Notes under the pieces: generated by a model
Databases searched by the model: none
The model's input: the letters and a program-made list of their open reading frames with translations, nothing else
What the model was told of the DNA's origin: nothing
In this document: in pieces, positions 11,641 through 23,980 of the stretch
How positions within the stretch are numbered: position 1 is the first letter of the stretch
How the letters are laid out: every line of letters starts with the position of its first letter
Made by a program: the position numbers and the translations under genes
NCBI RefSeq assembly: GCF_014066305.1
Contig: NW_023501082.1
Span: forward strand, 342,001 to 406,000
Source: Letharia columbiana
Lineage: Eukaryota; Ascomycota; Lecanoromycetes; Lecanorales; Parmeliaceae
Direction of reading: 5' to 3'
DNA length: 64,000 nt

Positions 11641-13930
11641 CTGACTGACTCATTTCTTGTAGCTTGAGAAGAAGGGCCTCGAGGCATCGTACGTGGATGA
11701 TGAGATGCTCATCTGCGGGTCAATTTCTTGCTACGTGAGTGGAGGACTGGGTGTGCTTCATTTCTTGCTGCCTACGGAAAATGAACGTAGACTGCTTGCG
11801 TCGGTGGAAATGGAAGATCATGAAGATGAGAGGTTCTAGATGAGGATGGTTAGGTTAGAGAAGTCGGGTGAGCATTAATTTTCAGGCTTCTTATTATGCA
11901 AAGTATGTTGACGCTGATTCTACTAGTTCCAGAATCGTGAGACCACATCTCTAGCGCTCAACGATCATCCCTATCAAGGGTCATCTACACTTTGCATCAA
12001 GACTCATAATCGATCACCAATGCTAAGCTTCCAGGTTTCGTGTTCTCTACCTATCGTATCGGACTACGGCCATCTTTTTCTCGGAAACTCCCTACACCAG
12101 GGTATGGAGGAAGCAACAAGAGCGGACAAGCGGCTTGACAACCAGTCGGCAGCTCTGCGCAGAGGTCATCAAGATTTCACTGAGCTTTGCAACACCACGC
12201 CGCTTGGTCCAAGGCCAGCTGGAGCACAACTCTTGGCTTTTGAAAGGAGTAAGGCCCAATGTTATTCAAACCCAAACTGAAACAACTCACCATCATACAA
12301 TAGATTCTCCATTCTCATCACCACTAGGCGACGCCTTCATAACATCTGACATCGAGGACTTCGATCAGAGAGATGTCACTGTCAATGAGACCCACAATTT
12401 GTACACTGACGCGGCAAAGAGAAGATTTCGCCCAGAAACCAAGTTCGTCAATAATTCATTATGAAGTAAGTCTACCGCCGGCACGTAACCATCTCAAAGC
12501 TGAAATGTGCTAATTGAGCGAGTAATGCGACCGAAATGTCAAGAAGAAGCAGGCTAGCAGGCACCGATCGACAACTCGAAGGATGGGCTGCCTATTTCCG
12601 AACGGCGCGCAGAGAAGACTGACGTAATCTCATCTTACAGCAGTGGCGATCGCAAGTCAGCAATCCATGATAAGGAACGTAAGTGAGACATCTTGCCAGG
12701 ATTATCTCCATCTTCATCGAACCTTCTGCAGCTATGATATGCAAAATCCAACTACATTTTTGCTAGCCCACCTCTTTTCAATCATTGTGGTGTCACATTC
12801 CTTGTGGATCCGTGTTGACAGTGTTGCTAGACACTCTGGCCCAGACCCGCCAATGCGTGGAGCAACTTTGCAAAACCAGGTGATCCGGCAAGCCGTCAGC
12901 GAAGCCGTGCTGAACGCTAAAGGCAAGTCAGGGTCTAATCGACAGTCTCTCTCTCCAAGTAGAATGCTGGCTCCGATGCTGAGACTTTCAGCACCACTTC
13001 ATCACGAAGCATATTTGTTACACCTGAGCAATTCGCAATGGGCAAGCGCGTCCACCCAACTCCAGGCAGGAATCCCAAATGCTCCGAAGCTCGCCTACAG
13101 AATCAATCACGACGTGTATCATTTGACATTTGCCATTCGTGACCGGCAGGTTGCTACACTAATGAGCAGACGCCTTCCCGCCAATTTGTTACTGCCTTCC
13201 GAGGTATGAATTTGAGATCTCAGGAGACGACTTTATGGGCTTGGAAAATGTTTTGCTTCTACGGTCATCTACAACTTCGACTCCGAAGACGGCCTACCTG
13301 TCAGCTCTTTCGACGATGAAGACATTGTGAATACCATTCCCCTGTTTGACATAACTCCTCATCCTGGAGACTCACTTGATGCAACAAAAAGGGCTATTCT
13401 GAAGAAGTCTGACATATCTATATTTCATCTTCGTAAAATGAGAAGAAAGGACAGAGGCAGTATAGCAAGCGAAAATTGAAGGCTAGTTTATCGGACACGA
13501 TGCTGAAAGTTCGAGAGATGGACTTTACTACAGATCGTGTGCTGTTGGGTCGGGATCTCGACACGATGGAGAACGTGCGTTGCACTTCATCCCGTTCTTA
13601 TGATTTCTACATCGCCGACAACGCGTCATTGCCAACCTCATCCTTTTTCGTTGCCACTCAGATTGGTGTTCAAAAGGAATTGGTTGGAGAGTTTATTTAT
13701 TTATGCTTTCTCCGTATTTGTTCTCAATTGCTTTAGTATCAACCCGGCTAAAGGTTCTTTTCCTTGCCCGTTGTCCTGCTGTTGATACATTCTTTCAATT
13801 GATACGCTACAAATCTGATACTTTTACCTTCCACGCCATCTTCCATCGATTGGATTGAGGGCGAAAGACGTTTCCAAGTTCAACTAATTTCACACACGGA
13901 TCAAATTCCCCCAGCACTCAACATCAACAT

Positions 13931-14430
13931 TGCCCCAGATGCCAAATGATAGGACCGCTCAGACCTACCAAAGGATTGTTGCCGGTAGTGAGTCTACAAG
14001 TCGCAGATGTACTTGCATTCGATTACATTGGCCCATTCACCCCGATCGCAAAATCTGGAGCCCGATTGCCCTATCGCTTCTCTTCTTCCTTCTTCAATCT
14101 TCGCTCCTCTGTCGACAAGATCTTTTCGAACTCGAAACTCTGCACCACATCTTCGTACGACAGCGTACATCACCATATGATCATCATCAGTGCTTCCAGC
14201 AACTTCTCAGTCTTTTGGAAATCTCACTGCACCTCACCCAACCCACTTTGTTCTTGCCTTGCGAGCCTGCAAATATCTCACCAAAGCTCGCAACAGCTTC
14301 TCACTACCTTTTACGAGCATTACCATGGCAACCCAAACTCAAACTCTTGGATGAAGGGTCTTATCATGAGTTGTTCATCTCAACCACATTATTTCCCCAG
14401 GCTCGGCAAGGGACGTGCACAACCTGTTAA
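13931..14430 (+). pseudogene. Ty3/gypsy integrase remnant
   Basis: The plus frame opens with the end of the integrase zinc-binding domain and the start of the catalytic core: 'CPRCQMIGPLRPTKGLLPV', 'LQVADVLAFDYIGPFTPI' and 'KSGARLPY'. The Asp in AFDYIGPF is at the position of the first catalytic acid. Downstream, core motifs can only be followed by jumping between two overlapping frames (to about 14430), so several indels have accumulated. Confidence 0.75.
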
Positions 14431-14779
14431 AGCATTGGACTTTCGAAAAGGGCTGTTGATCGGTAAGCAGCTGCACCTTGGTGGAATCTTTGGCGATCTC
14501 TCATACTTTCACTACAAAAGAAGTACGCAAAGTCCAAAGACGCATTTGTCGGACCAAAGCATAGACCTCTCTAGACCCTAAGATCGGCAAGTCAAAGATG
14601 AGCCCGAAGTACGGCGATGAGTTCATTACTGGTCAAGCTCAGCTGCGTTGTTAAAGGAAGAACAACCGCTTTGCCTCTTACACTTGCCAACCCTTTGTCG
14701 ACAGATCAAGAGAGAATCTCCGAACATAATCATCGGGCAATGACAAGTCAACCTACTGTAAGCCTCCCGCACCTCTGAG

Positions 14780-15040
14780 AATGTCTAGACGCAGGAAGAC
14801 GCAGGAATAGATAACGACACCATCGAATTTGTTGAGGAGCGCCAAAGGCAAAACGCACAAGCCTGTTCCCGTCTGACAGATCAACAAGTCGCAGAACGAG
14901 AAGCCCGATCCAAAGTGGATGACGTGTTCAATCGACGTATCCAAGATCTGTTGTACGAGAACGCAGGAGACATGACCAAGGTTCAGAAGACGTTTTCCCA
15001 GGGCCGCGAAGTGATGGATGCGAAACAGCAAGAGGTCGTT
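14780..15040 (+). pseudogene. Retroelement C-terminal fragment, likely integrase tail
   Basis: A charged helical frame ('DTIEFVEERQRQNAQACSRL', 'QQVAEREARSKVDDVFNRRI') resembles the coiled stretch after the integrase core in fungal gypsy polyproteins. It follows the integrase fragment on the same strand. The assignment rests on position and composition more than on a diagnostic motif. Confidence 0.4.
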
Positions 15041-15051
15041 TAGGGTTAGGG
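15040..15051 (+). repeat. Interstitial telomere-like TTAGGG x2
   Basis: Two perfect TTAGGG units, preceded by T and followed by a partial unit (TAGG), immediately after the retroelement tail. Two units can occur by chance. Confidence 0.5.
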
Positions 15052-15055
15052 TAGG

Positions 15056-16718
15056 AAAATACTCCTGTTCGAATGGAGAAGACTCGGTTGGAGATACGAA
15101 CCAGCATCGAGGCTGAACACAAGGCGCTGGTTCTTTCGCGTCCTGGTGTGTGAGGGTGCTTCTTGTGTGTTAGAGCTGCGGCCCATATGTTTCAATACAT
15201 CGCTTCGCTGTATGGCTTCGGCCACAACCATTGTTGTGTGGTCGCGGTGTACCTTCGGGCAGATTAACAAAATTTTGCTCCTTGCTGTCCTTCGGGCTTT
15301 GTCCAACATTTTGGCCTTCAGACCCTCTTTTGACATGTGCCTACGATGTACTTGGTCTTCTTGATTTAATATATAGTCGAGGGAGACAAGAATATTAATA
15401 GCTGCGAAGATGTCTTTGACATCATCACTTTAGATTTTGCTCGATACGACTTCTACATTTCTAGAATTACCATGGAACCACGGCATGTACAACCATAATT
15501 GACATGTCTTTCGAAAAGCAACGACCTGACGACTCCATCTTGTAAAAGCTCTACAACAATACAACGACGCCTAAGAAAACAAGTCTCTTTCTCTGGGACA
15601 GAATGCAAATCCGCTGGACAAGCCACGTTCTCGCAAGACGATGACGCGAATGAGCCTGCTTGGGTAAACTAAGGCTACCTTCATGAACAGAGTGTGCCCA
15701 TTTTTGTGGGTGTGCAGCTACATTCACTCTTCTCCCTCTGCAGCGAGTGAGTAGAGAATGGTGACAACTTGAGAGAAGCCGAACGTATACAGCACGGCTT
15801 CGCAAAACAGACGAGAGATGCGAACATTTGGACTGCCGGACTGTAAGCAGTGCTTGGTGCTTTGACACTTGGGTGGATGTTGCTGTGGGGTTGGTGGGAT
15901 CACGGGGATGAGGTAGAGGAGAAGGGATAGGGTGGATACAGAAGACGAGGCCAGAAGAACTGCTGCTACGAAGCAGTTTACTGGTATCCCGAGTTGTCAT
16001 GGAATACAGAGACAAGATCGTAGAATGTTGTTGTGGCCAGATTTGAGGTAGTGATTGGTGATAGTAATGACGGAATACTCGAGACGTGCACGTTTCGTCT
16101 TCTCACAAGAGGGCAGAAATGAGCGGGTGTTAGTCTGGCAAGGTGGTCACTAGAGCTACACAGTTGATCAACGTATTATAGGTTCTAGGGAACCAAAGCA
16201 GCGGAGACCAGTGATGTCAAATACAGGAGCGTAATAGAACGGATTAGCGATTTGCTCGAAAACGGTACGTTACCAAGCTTCTTCCTACAAAAGTGCATGT
16301 GGAACCCTAGCAATTCTTACAAGTTCAGCTATCGCTCGTAGCAGCTCGTACCACAGCCACAGCCTACTGGGAGTGTTTCTTCAATGAAAGCATGAATGCA
16401 CTTGCAATACTTGGAAAATGGTACGCGAATAAAAATCCAAAACCTCTTTCTCTGCTCGCTCAAAAATTAACAGCTTTTCTTTCTATTGATTCATTTCGTT
16501 GATCACTGTCGATCACCGACTTACCCTCTGAGCGTCAGAAATGCAATGGTCAGGGAACGGGTATTCCGCCTAGGTTGATATGCTGCAGGAACATAAACAC
16601 AAATTCCTTTAATGCCCTTCTTCCGGACAGAATGCAAACTACCAATAATATCTATCTTTGCACTGCACGCTGAAGGTATCATCTGCAAACATTTGCAACA
16701 GTAGGTGTCTTGTAACTC
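15056..16718. other. Intergenic, no gene recognised
   Basis: The longest frame (15551-16015, minus) is Ser/Arg/His-rich with no domain or splice support. No repeats noticed. Confidence 0.45.
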
Positions 16719-18337
16719 TCAGGTTTCATCCTGGAGCACAAGCTCCCCCAGTGCGAAAGGTTTGATAGATATCGTCGAGGCACCCAAGGATGTGCCGGTC
16801 AAGACGCTCGCATTGCTGAGTAAGCCAAATTGGCTTGAAGAAGAACCGTTGCTAGACATGCCGAGCTGGTTTGGCTGAGTATGGGGTAAGACAGGGATTC
16901 CGCTGCTCATGTACGTATTCATGGTGAGTATGTTCCAATTTGAATCGCTGCTGTACATATACATAGCCGCACCAAGCTGTCCACCGGGTACTGATTGTCA
17001 CAAGGATGTTAGCCAGCCTATCAGGTCCTTAATGCTGGCATCGATACAATGACCATTTGAGGGATGACGGAAATAGGTGACGTACAGTTGAGTGGGACGT
17101 ATCCACCCTTCGCTTGACCTCCGGCAAAGCAGGCACTCAATTGCGCAGCCTGGTCTACGACATTCCTCCACGTCGTAGGGAATAGAGGTGCAACCACTCC
17201 GGGCTGGGCGGGCCGACCTTCGCTCATGGTGGCATATGGCAGGAGTCTACAAAGGGGTTCAAAGTTTAGCGACAGCCCCTCCCCTCTCTTCACACGTAGC
17301 GGACAGAACTGAGGAGTCTCCCCGGCACGTCGAAGACTTACTGTGTTTCCATATCTTAGGCAATTGCACGAGCCCATGGACGATAAATGTTGCTAACACC
17401 CCCGAATCGTGGGTCCATATATTGTGGCTCCGCAAAGATGTAAGTCTGCTGTGAGTGGGGGTCCGAACGAGGCAGAGCCGCGAACGGGATTCTGCGTAAG
17501 GCTTGGGCACAGTCTTGAGAGTTTGGATTTACCGTAGACGTCGCTATTACAGACGACTGAATTGACAAGAGTATAGTGGAGGAAGAATAGGCATGTGATG
17601 GCGCAGTTGAAACAAGGCAGAACGGCCAATTTGGGCGTTACGATGAAAGAGACAGGGTTGCTGGCAAGCACAGTTGAGATCATGGGAATATTTCGGATAG
17701 AACGGACGGTTCGGTCCTTGTCTAGAATTTGGCTTAGAGAGATGATGCGTTTCCAGATCTGTCTGGTGTAAAGTCATCGGCGGATGCGCGTCGGCTCAGC
17801 GCGAGCGATCGGTTTCACCAAGATTAGATGTCCTAGTTACAGAGGTGCCGCGGAGCTTGTGCATACTTGCGACCAAATCCAATTCCACTCTGCTGCTCTG
17901 TGGACGTTCAAATGTCCGGGTGGCGCAATGCGCGTCGAAGTACTAGAACTAGAAATTCATGTACCTCATTAAATCTTCCTCTCATCAAACGAAAATACCG
18001 GCTCGACCAATGCATTTCCATCCATGGTCCCCATTGCATCACCACTTTTCCTGCTTCTGCCTGCTCATAGCTCAAACATTCTTTGTAGATGGCAGGGTTT
18101 ACTGCAGTGCTAGGTTTTACGGAAGCCCTGACTCTGTGGACTGTTCGGCCGCTCTGCTGAACCTGCCTGGGGATACTGCTGATCGGTGGTTCCTTGAGCA
18201 ACAGCTTCGCACAGCATTGCCGACGGCAGATTGGCGGTCTTTTGTGGATGGTCGGCCTCCTGCACTTTGACAACCCGTTGTACAGTTACAGAAGTGGTGG
18301 TCTCATAGTCAGTCCAGCTTCCTGTATCTATATCCAA
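16719..18337 (-). pseudogene. Decayed minus-strand gene, family not recognised
   Basis: Several minus-strand segments read like successive exons of one protein: 'TGSWTDYETTTSVTVQRVV' (18337-18110), 'VKPSTAVNPAIYKECLSYEQ' (near 18100), 'RRIPFAALPRSDPHSQQTYI' with 'AEPQYMDPRFGGVSNIYRPW' (17568-17356), 'LLPYATMSEGRPAQPGVV' with 'TWRNVVDQAAQLSACFAGGQ' (about 17240-17080) and a Ser-rich end at 16964-16719. Between the third and fourth, a TAA at about 17356-17358 falls before a good donor (GTAAGT near 17336). CAA to TAA would explain it as a CpA mutation. The function is unknown. It may be a secreted or surface protein, but no signal peptide was established. Individual segments are believable, while the full exon chain is not proven. 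Confidence 0.35.
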
Positions 18338-19592
18338 GCTGCTGATGTCGTTGAGCAGGGACCTGCAATATTGCGCTCGTGATGTATGGACATTTACATC
18401 TCGTCGTCCCCGTGGCTTTCCTCAAATGGTCGGACATCAGAAACCTTGGGTATCAAGTGGCTTGAAATTGCGTAGAGAACAACCAGCAGGGTGGAGCAGG
18501 AGAGATATTCAGTATGTGATAGGACCTTCTCTCCCATTCTGGATGCCTTTTACGCTGCTCGCACGTTGTCGCGAGTACAAGGTAGCTAATGCCCGGCTGT
18601 CCCCGTAGATAGCGAAGGCAGAGAGGTGATGTCGCTTGTAATATGGCGTGATGGTGCTCCTTTCGACAAATTCATGAGCTACTATATGAGAACTCAATTT
18701 CCAAAGGGTTTAGATCCTTCGCATATGTCCTTCTTGCTAGGCAACGCTTCTCTGGTATTTGGGCTTGAGATGACGAATGCGACTTTAGGAGTGACGGATG
18801 TGGCAATTGGAAATGGCGGGTCTGAGGAGGATGTAGCAACTGCTTGATTGAGTACGGAAGTAAGTTTCTGGAGAGCAAAAACGGAAAACGGCAAAGAGAG
18901 AGAAGCACGATGCGGCCATGGTTGGGAAGCTTTAGAACATCCTCTCCCAGGCGGCTTGTTCGTGCTCATCGCTAGCAGGTTGATAAGCTGCCAAAGACTG
19001 AGGCGCGCTTCGTTGTGTTCTTGGTCACCGTCTAGCATCCTGAGGGGTTGGGAGTTCCTCTTAGGCATGTCGAGGAAACATTCTACTCTAACACGGCTTT
19101 GAGACGCGATTTGCTGGCTGCGTTTGTGACTTGGTGGGTGAATTAGCACCGTGCACAATCATTGTATACAGACACTCAACAGACAATGTAGTGATAAAGT
19201 ATTGAGACTTGTTGATAGGTTCGATTGAGAATTTTCTTCTCTTTCCGAGGCCAATCCTCCGAGCTCGGCCTCGGAGATAAGATTAAGAGTACTCGTACTC
19301 GTATGAATAGCCCATACGAGTAAGGCTGACAAATCCTTCGCAGGCTGCAACTCTCGCAGTCCCTCATCGATACAAAATCTCATGGATATACATATAAGAT
19401 TAAGGACAAAGACTTATTAAACCCAGCTGATTCGTGGTCATCATGAGCCCTTTGTTCCATCTTTGTCACTCATCTAAGTCTCTATGAGTCCAAGGCTTGG
19501 TACCTCGCAGTCTGACTTATTGTCCTCGGTACTCACAGAACCCTTTCTATCACTTAGCGAATATTTCTTACTCTGCAAAGTCTGTAAACACA
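18338..19592. other. Probable 5' remains of the decayed gene, then the ADH promoter
   Basis: Minus-strand frames at 18694-19158 contain a possible continuation ('VLNQAVATSSSDPPFPIATS'), but stops separate them from the downstream segments. Nothing further is recognised before the ATG at 19593. Confidence 0.35.
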
Positions 19593-20746
19593 ATGGCCAG
19601 TCGAAGGCCTAATGATGGCTTCATGATGGCTGCCGTAGTGTACGAAGTAGGAGGACCGGAGGTCTTTAAAGTAGAGAGGCGTCAAATCCCAAAACCCGTA
19701 GGTCACTAAAGAAATTGCGGTATGCGGCTGATGATGCTGATCGTTTGTAGGAGAAAGGCCAGGTGCTAATCCGCATCAAAGCGTTCGGCCTCAACCGCTC
19801 GGAAATGTTCACTCGGCAAGGTCACTCACCTACAGTCAAATTCCCACGAATCCTCGGAATCGAGGCAGCTGGTGTCATCGAGGAGGCCCCAGGAAATGAA
19901 GACAAGTTCAAAGAAGGCGATGTAGTTGCAACAGCTATGGGAGGTATGGGTCGAGAATTCGATGGCGGATACGCAGAGTACACTGTTGTGCCCGCATCGC
20001 AGGTCCAGGTCGTCAAATCCGCAGACAAAATCTCTTGGGAGATGCTTGGTGCATTGCCTGAAATGATGCAGACGACATGGGGCGCGTTATTCAAGGCCCT
20101 CAGGCTCCAGAAGAACGACCGCTTGCTGATCCGGGGAGGGACTACATCCGTGGGGCTGGCTGCCGCTGCCATTGCGAAGTCTCAGGGCGCGTTCGTCGCT
20201 GCTACCACTCGAAAACCAGAGCGCGAGCAATTACTGCGTGCCAATGGTGCCGAGCAGGTATTCGTCGACAACGGTTCTGTCGCGGACCAGATTGAACAAA
20301 CTGAAGGGTTTAACAAGGTGCTGGAGATGGTAGGCGTCACTACCTTGAGGGACTCGCTCCAGTGCGTTGAGGAAGGCGGGACAGTGTGTATGGTGGGCTC
20401 AGTCAGCGGGAAATGGGCCTTTGATGATGAGTTCAGTCCTATGGTATCGATTCCGACGGCGGTCAGTCTTACCGCTTACCATAGTAGTGCGAAGGCTTTG
20501 ATCGAGACCCCGCTGGACGAGATCGTCACTCAGCTTGGGACCGAGAGAATCAAGGCCCTCATTGGAAAGGTTTTCGTCGGCCTCGACAAGGTCAACGAGG
20601 CGCACAGGTGTATGGACGAGGATAGAGCAGGAGGCAAGATTGTCATACTTATTGACGACGAGTTAACTAGTAAACCCTGGCGAACAGGGGGGCGTAGTCT
20701 TGCAGACAACATCTACTCTGATCAAAGCGCACCCCATATCTACTAA
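19593..20746 (+). CDS. MDR-family zinc-type alcohol dehydrogenase / quinone oxidoreductase-like protein, 366 aa
   Basis: Two exons, 19593-19697 and 19751-20746, with a 53-nt intron (GTAGGT..TAG), give 366 residues. The N-terminal GroES-like part shows 'VLIRIKAFGLNRSEMFTRQG', 'KFPRILGIEAAGVIEEAPG' and 'DVVATAMGGMG', and the Rossmann part 'LLIRGGTTSVGLAAAAIAKS' carries the dinucleotide-binding loop. The end is 'HRCMDEDRAGGKIVILID'. No structural-zinc cysteine cluster is visible, which favours the NADPH-dependent quinone oxidoreductase-like branch of the medium-chain family. About 35 residues after 'KIVILID' have no obvious counterpart in the family. The substrate is unknown and a cytosolic location is likely. 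ATG 19593 is preferred because it gives a compact N terminus spliced directly into the first conserved strand. Confidence 0.85.
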
Positions 20747-21364
20747 TGTCACCGAGCCCATATTCAGTGGCAAGCCCTTTCCTTTGCTTTTTCATTAGAT
20801 TACCTATCATGGACAGACTAAGATCATCGTAAGCCTACAAAGACACGACACCTCGTCAAGAAAAGGGGCATACCTCGGCGTTGATTTGACTCGTCTTATG
20901 GGGGAGGCTGGGCCAGTAAATGAACACTTCTGTTGCTAGATCTATCATTGAACGTTGACATTCTGTATCTTAAGGCTGTACATCATAAAGTACCACTTTC
21001 TCTCATTGTTACATGCCACTGTTGCTAGGCAGAGGCTCTTTCCGATTTCGCAAGAAGGCTTGGCAGGCAGATTTTGCCGGCAAACATGAGTCATACTGCT
21101 TTTCAACTTTGACAACCTTAGCCTTGAATTCTCATCTTCTCCTTGAACGAAAGCATAGTCCGTATGCCCCTAAATTTGCATAATATACATCAATAGCATC
21201 ATATTATCTCCTGCTCATCACTGTTTGACAGAAATTAAGGGATAAATCGCGCTACATCGAGTAGCGCGAAGGCCATCTCCTTAAGACCAGAGCTCTTTCC
21301 ATCCAGCACAATTGTGCTCTCGATCTAAGACTCGAGCAGCTTCGACATCTGAGATCTCACCAAG
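20747..21364. other. Intergenic, nothing recognised
   Basis: 3' flank of the oxidoreductase and 5' flank of the next gene. No repeat or RNA feature seen. Confidence 0.5.
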
Positions 21365-22629
21365 ATGGGCGGACACGCATTTCGCTCAGGGCCCAATCCG
21401 CTGAATGTTGTCCGTTTGCCAACAGAGCAGTATATCATGCTGCGAGATCACTACCAAACGTTCGCTAGCTCCCACCTTGCTATCCAATCATGATTTGCTG
21501 ATTTTTCGACAGTATAGTTATGAAGTTCTACACCCGTGCCGTTGTACCCTCAGAAGCCCCAGGAAAAGGCGACCATGGCGACATAGACGTTCTAGTCGAT
21601 GAGCCTTTGTTCAACTTCACTGGTCAGGATCTTGAGCGGGCACTAGGGGCTGCCGCGCACACAAAAGCTGGGCGTACTAGCTCTTTTGCCATCCGAATAC
21701 CAGAAGACAGTGACAATTTCTTCCAGCTCGATGTCTATCTCTGCAAGAAGGGGTGTTTTGAGTGGGAGAGTGTCGTTCATGCATACGGCGACATTTGGCA
21801 TATTATTGGGTCCACGGTGACTCGCTTTGGGCTGGCGATTAATGACTCTGGCCTGCACGCTCGTGTTCAGACCGAAGGAACGAACAAGAAAGACTGCCTA
21901 TTGCTTCTGACAAGCTACCCTGAAGAGATGATGAAGTTCTTAGGCTTGAATGGCCCTCGATATGACAATGGATTCTCTACTCTGAATGAGCTCTTTGAGT
22001 GGGCTATCTCAATGCCCTTGTTCCGAAGCAAATTCTTTGACAAGGAGACTGTCAGTGGGAAACAAAGACGTATTAGAGAAAAGAGACCAATGTACTCGAA
22101 ATTCGTGACGGAATGGCTGCCTCAGAGAATGACGTTACATGCGGGTACCGCACCCCCAGAAGGAGTTGAGTGTTGTGATGCTCGAGCAAAAGTTCCTATA
22201 TCAGCTGATGCCTCCACCTCGGCAACTGCGCATATTCGAAGCGACAAGCCTGCAGAAGAAGTAAATACAGGAATCTCTCCGACTGATCAAAGGAAAGACG
22301 TCCTCAATAAAGCGCTGCTAGGATTCAACAAGCATGAAGAGTACCAGAAAATGTTGGAAGATCATAGGAGGAGGACCTGGAGAGGCGTGTTGTGGAAAGA
22401 GGTTGAGAGGGTACTTCCGCTACAGGGCGAAGAGCTTGGCCAAGCGATGATGGCGCTCAAAGCCTTGTTGTGGTGGAACGATGGCCAGCCGCGACTCAGG
22501 GTGGAGGCGGATCAGTCGCTGGAAAGGGGTTCGGCCCTGGATGCTGACACGGTGAATAAGATTTTGGTCCCGTGGATCAAAGAGAACTGGAAAGAAGCGG
22601 TGAGATTGAACGAGAGACTTGCACGTTAA
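21365..22629 (+). CDS. Conserved fungal protein with nucleotidyltransferase-like motif, 403 aa
   Basis: Exon 1 (21365-21459, starting 'MGGHAFRSGPNPLNVVRLP') and exon 2 (21513-22629) join across a 53-nt intron (branch GCTGAT) to 1212 nt. The architecture matches a family common in filamentous ascomycetes, as I recall it: a short 'MGGHAF' start, then 'VVPSEAPGKGDHGDIDVLV', whose GD-x-D-x-hV pattern resembles the catalytic strand of the nucleotidyltransferase fold, then 'NFFQLDVYLC', 'IIGSTVTRFGLAINDSGLH' and 'SYPEEMMKFLGL'. The D-h-D pair and a later Asp (FQLDVYL) could form the metal site, but activity has not been shown for the family as far as I know. The C-terminal third is helical and charged. 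Starting at the internal ATG 21520 would lose the conserved N terminus. Confidence 0.75.
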
Positions 22630-23980
22630 TGCTTACGAGGCTTATACGGACGGCCGTCCCAAAGACTTAGACAAGTCAGCTCTCCAATTCCGCACGGAAG
22701 CCAAGATGAGACGAGAAGGGCCGAGGCGATGTAATGATATGCTAACGCGGTCTGTTCCATTTATATCAGAGCAACAGAGCGCCATTCGCGTCAAAAGAAA
22801 AAGAAAAAGAGAAATTTGGGCGCTGATCGTAGATCGAGTCAATTGCTCCGGTACTAGCCCTTGAGAACATTTTCAAATACGAGAGTCCCGTACTTGCCGC
22901 GCGAACATGGGTTCTGTGAGCAGGGATCTCCCGGTCCGGGAGGATGAGTTAAGCGATACGAGGAATGAGAATTTCGGAGCAGTGTTACTGGCCAAGATAT
23001 ACGCTTTTCATCGTGCCGAGGCTGTCCGACATTGTCCAAGCCGAGTCGCAGAGACCCTCACCATCAGGTATTTAAGAAACTTGTACTCTACTAGAGGGAT
23101 TATGCAATATGTTCTAATACCAAGCGAAGACAAGCGACAATAATTGCAGGGGGTGCAAAATCCCTCTGCTACTGCTACTGGCAGCAACAGAATCCTCTGG
23201 TGAAATCTTTCCCCGCCGCGAGCTAATTCACGGACGAATCTAGAAGCAGACTATCTTCCGAGCCGGTGTCAAGGAGCATTGAGTTTGGAAGCTTGATGCA
23301 TCGCAGCTTCCAACACTGTTTCGAATTCGGAACAGAGGCTGTCTTTACTGAATTGATGTTTTCCTCGGTCACCGCGAGCGTCGACCACGGATTTGAAAGT
23401 GATTTGCACTAGGCGTCCAGGATCGGAGGAAACGGGCCAAGAAAGGAAGGTGGGCATGAATGAATTCCGGCGCACCTTTGCTGATCCTTCCCGCGCTTAC
23501 CTGCCAAGACTGGGGACGATGCAACACTCGACTTTCTTCTGATGTGCTCTATCTTATCTCCTGGCATTTGCCTATCGCTGCACTCTGATCCAATCACTCG
23601 AGGATCCTAATGCACTAATGTCATGCACGCATAATACCGTCTGGTCTGGCCTGCTTCTCGAAACAAAGAGGGGTCCTACTAGGACCCCCTCCCCCCACGG
23701 GCCCGGGAAGGATAACGGAGGGATGGATAGCCTATCGACTATCAAGATAGCTTCGCAGCTCCCAACAGCTATCGAATTACTGCTTACCCCGACCTGTGGC
23801 GAGCTGTGCGTGAGAAACCCTTGCTTCCTAATGGGCAGGTGATGTAGATGCAGCTACGGCCATCCGAAGAGATAACGCACCTCGCGAATACGATACGTCT
23901 CCTATCGCACATACTTAAATCAGAGACGATTCCCACGCGCAATTCCTTCCTCCTCTCAACCTTCGAGTTTGACGGCCACA
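22630..23980. other. Intergenic, nothing recognised
   Basis: Short frames only. A G/C-rich patch near 23680-23710 contains 'ggaccccctccccccacggg'. The last few hundred bases are the promoter side of the OPT gene. Confidence 0.5.

Larger units (their letters stand above)
11239..15045 (+). mobile_element. Decayed Ty3/gypsy retroelement region
   Basis: RNase H (11239-11640) and integrase (13931-14430, 14780-15040) fragments lie in the expected order on the same strand, separated by 2.3 kb of sequence with short frames. Part of that interval (about 13210-13480) reads like degenerate polyprotein ('FDSEDGLPVSSF', 'IPLFDITPHPGDSLD'). I found no LTRs, no reverse transcriptase and no gag that I can name, so this is an internal fragment or a heavily rearranged copy. 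Stops and frame changes are frequent. Confidence 0.65.

Noticed and set aside
15551..16015. 154-codon minus-strand frame as a gene
   Set aside because: Composition is Ser/Arg/His-rich without a domain or splice pattern; likely chance.
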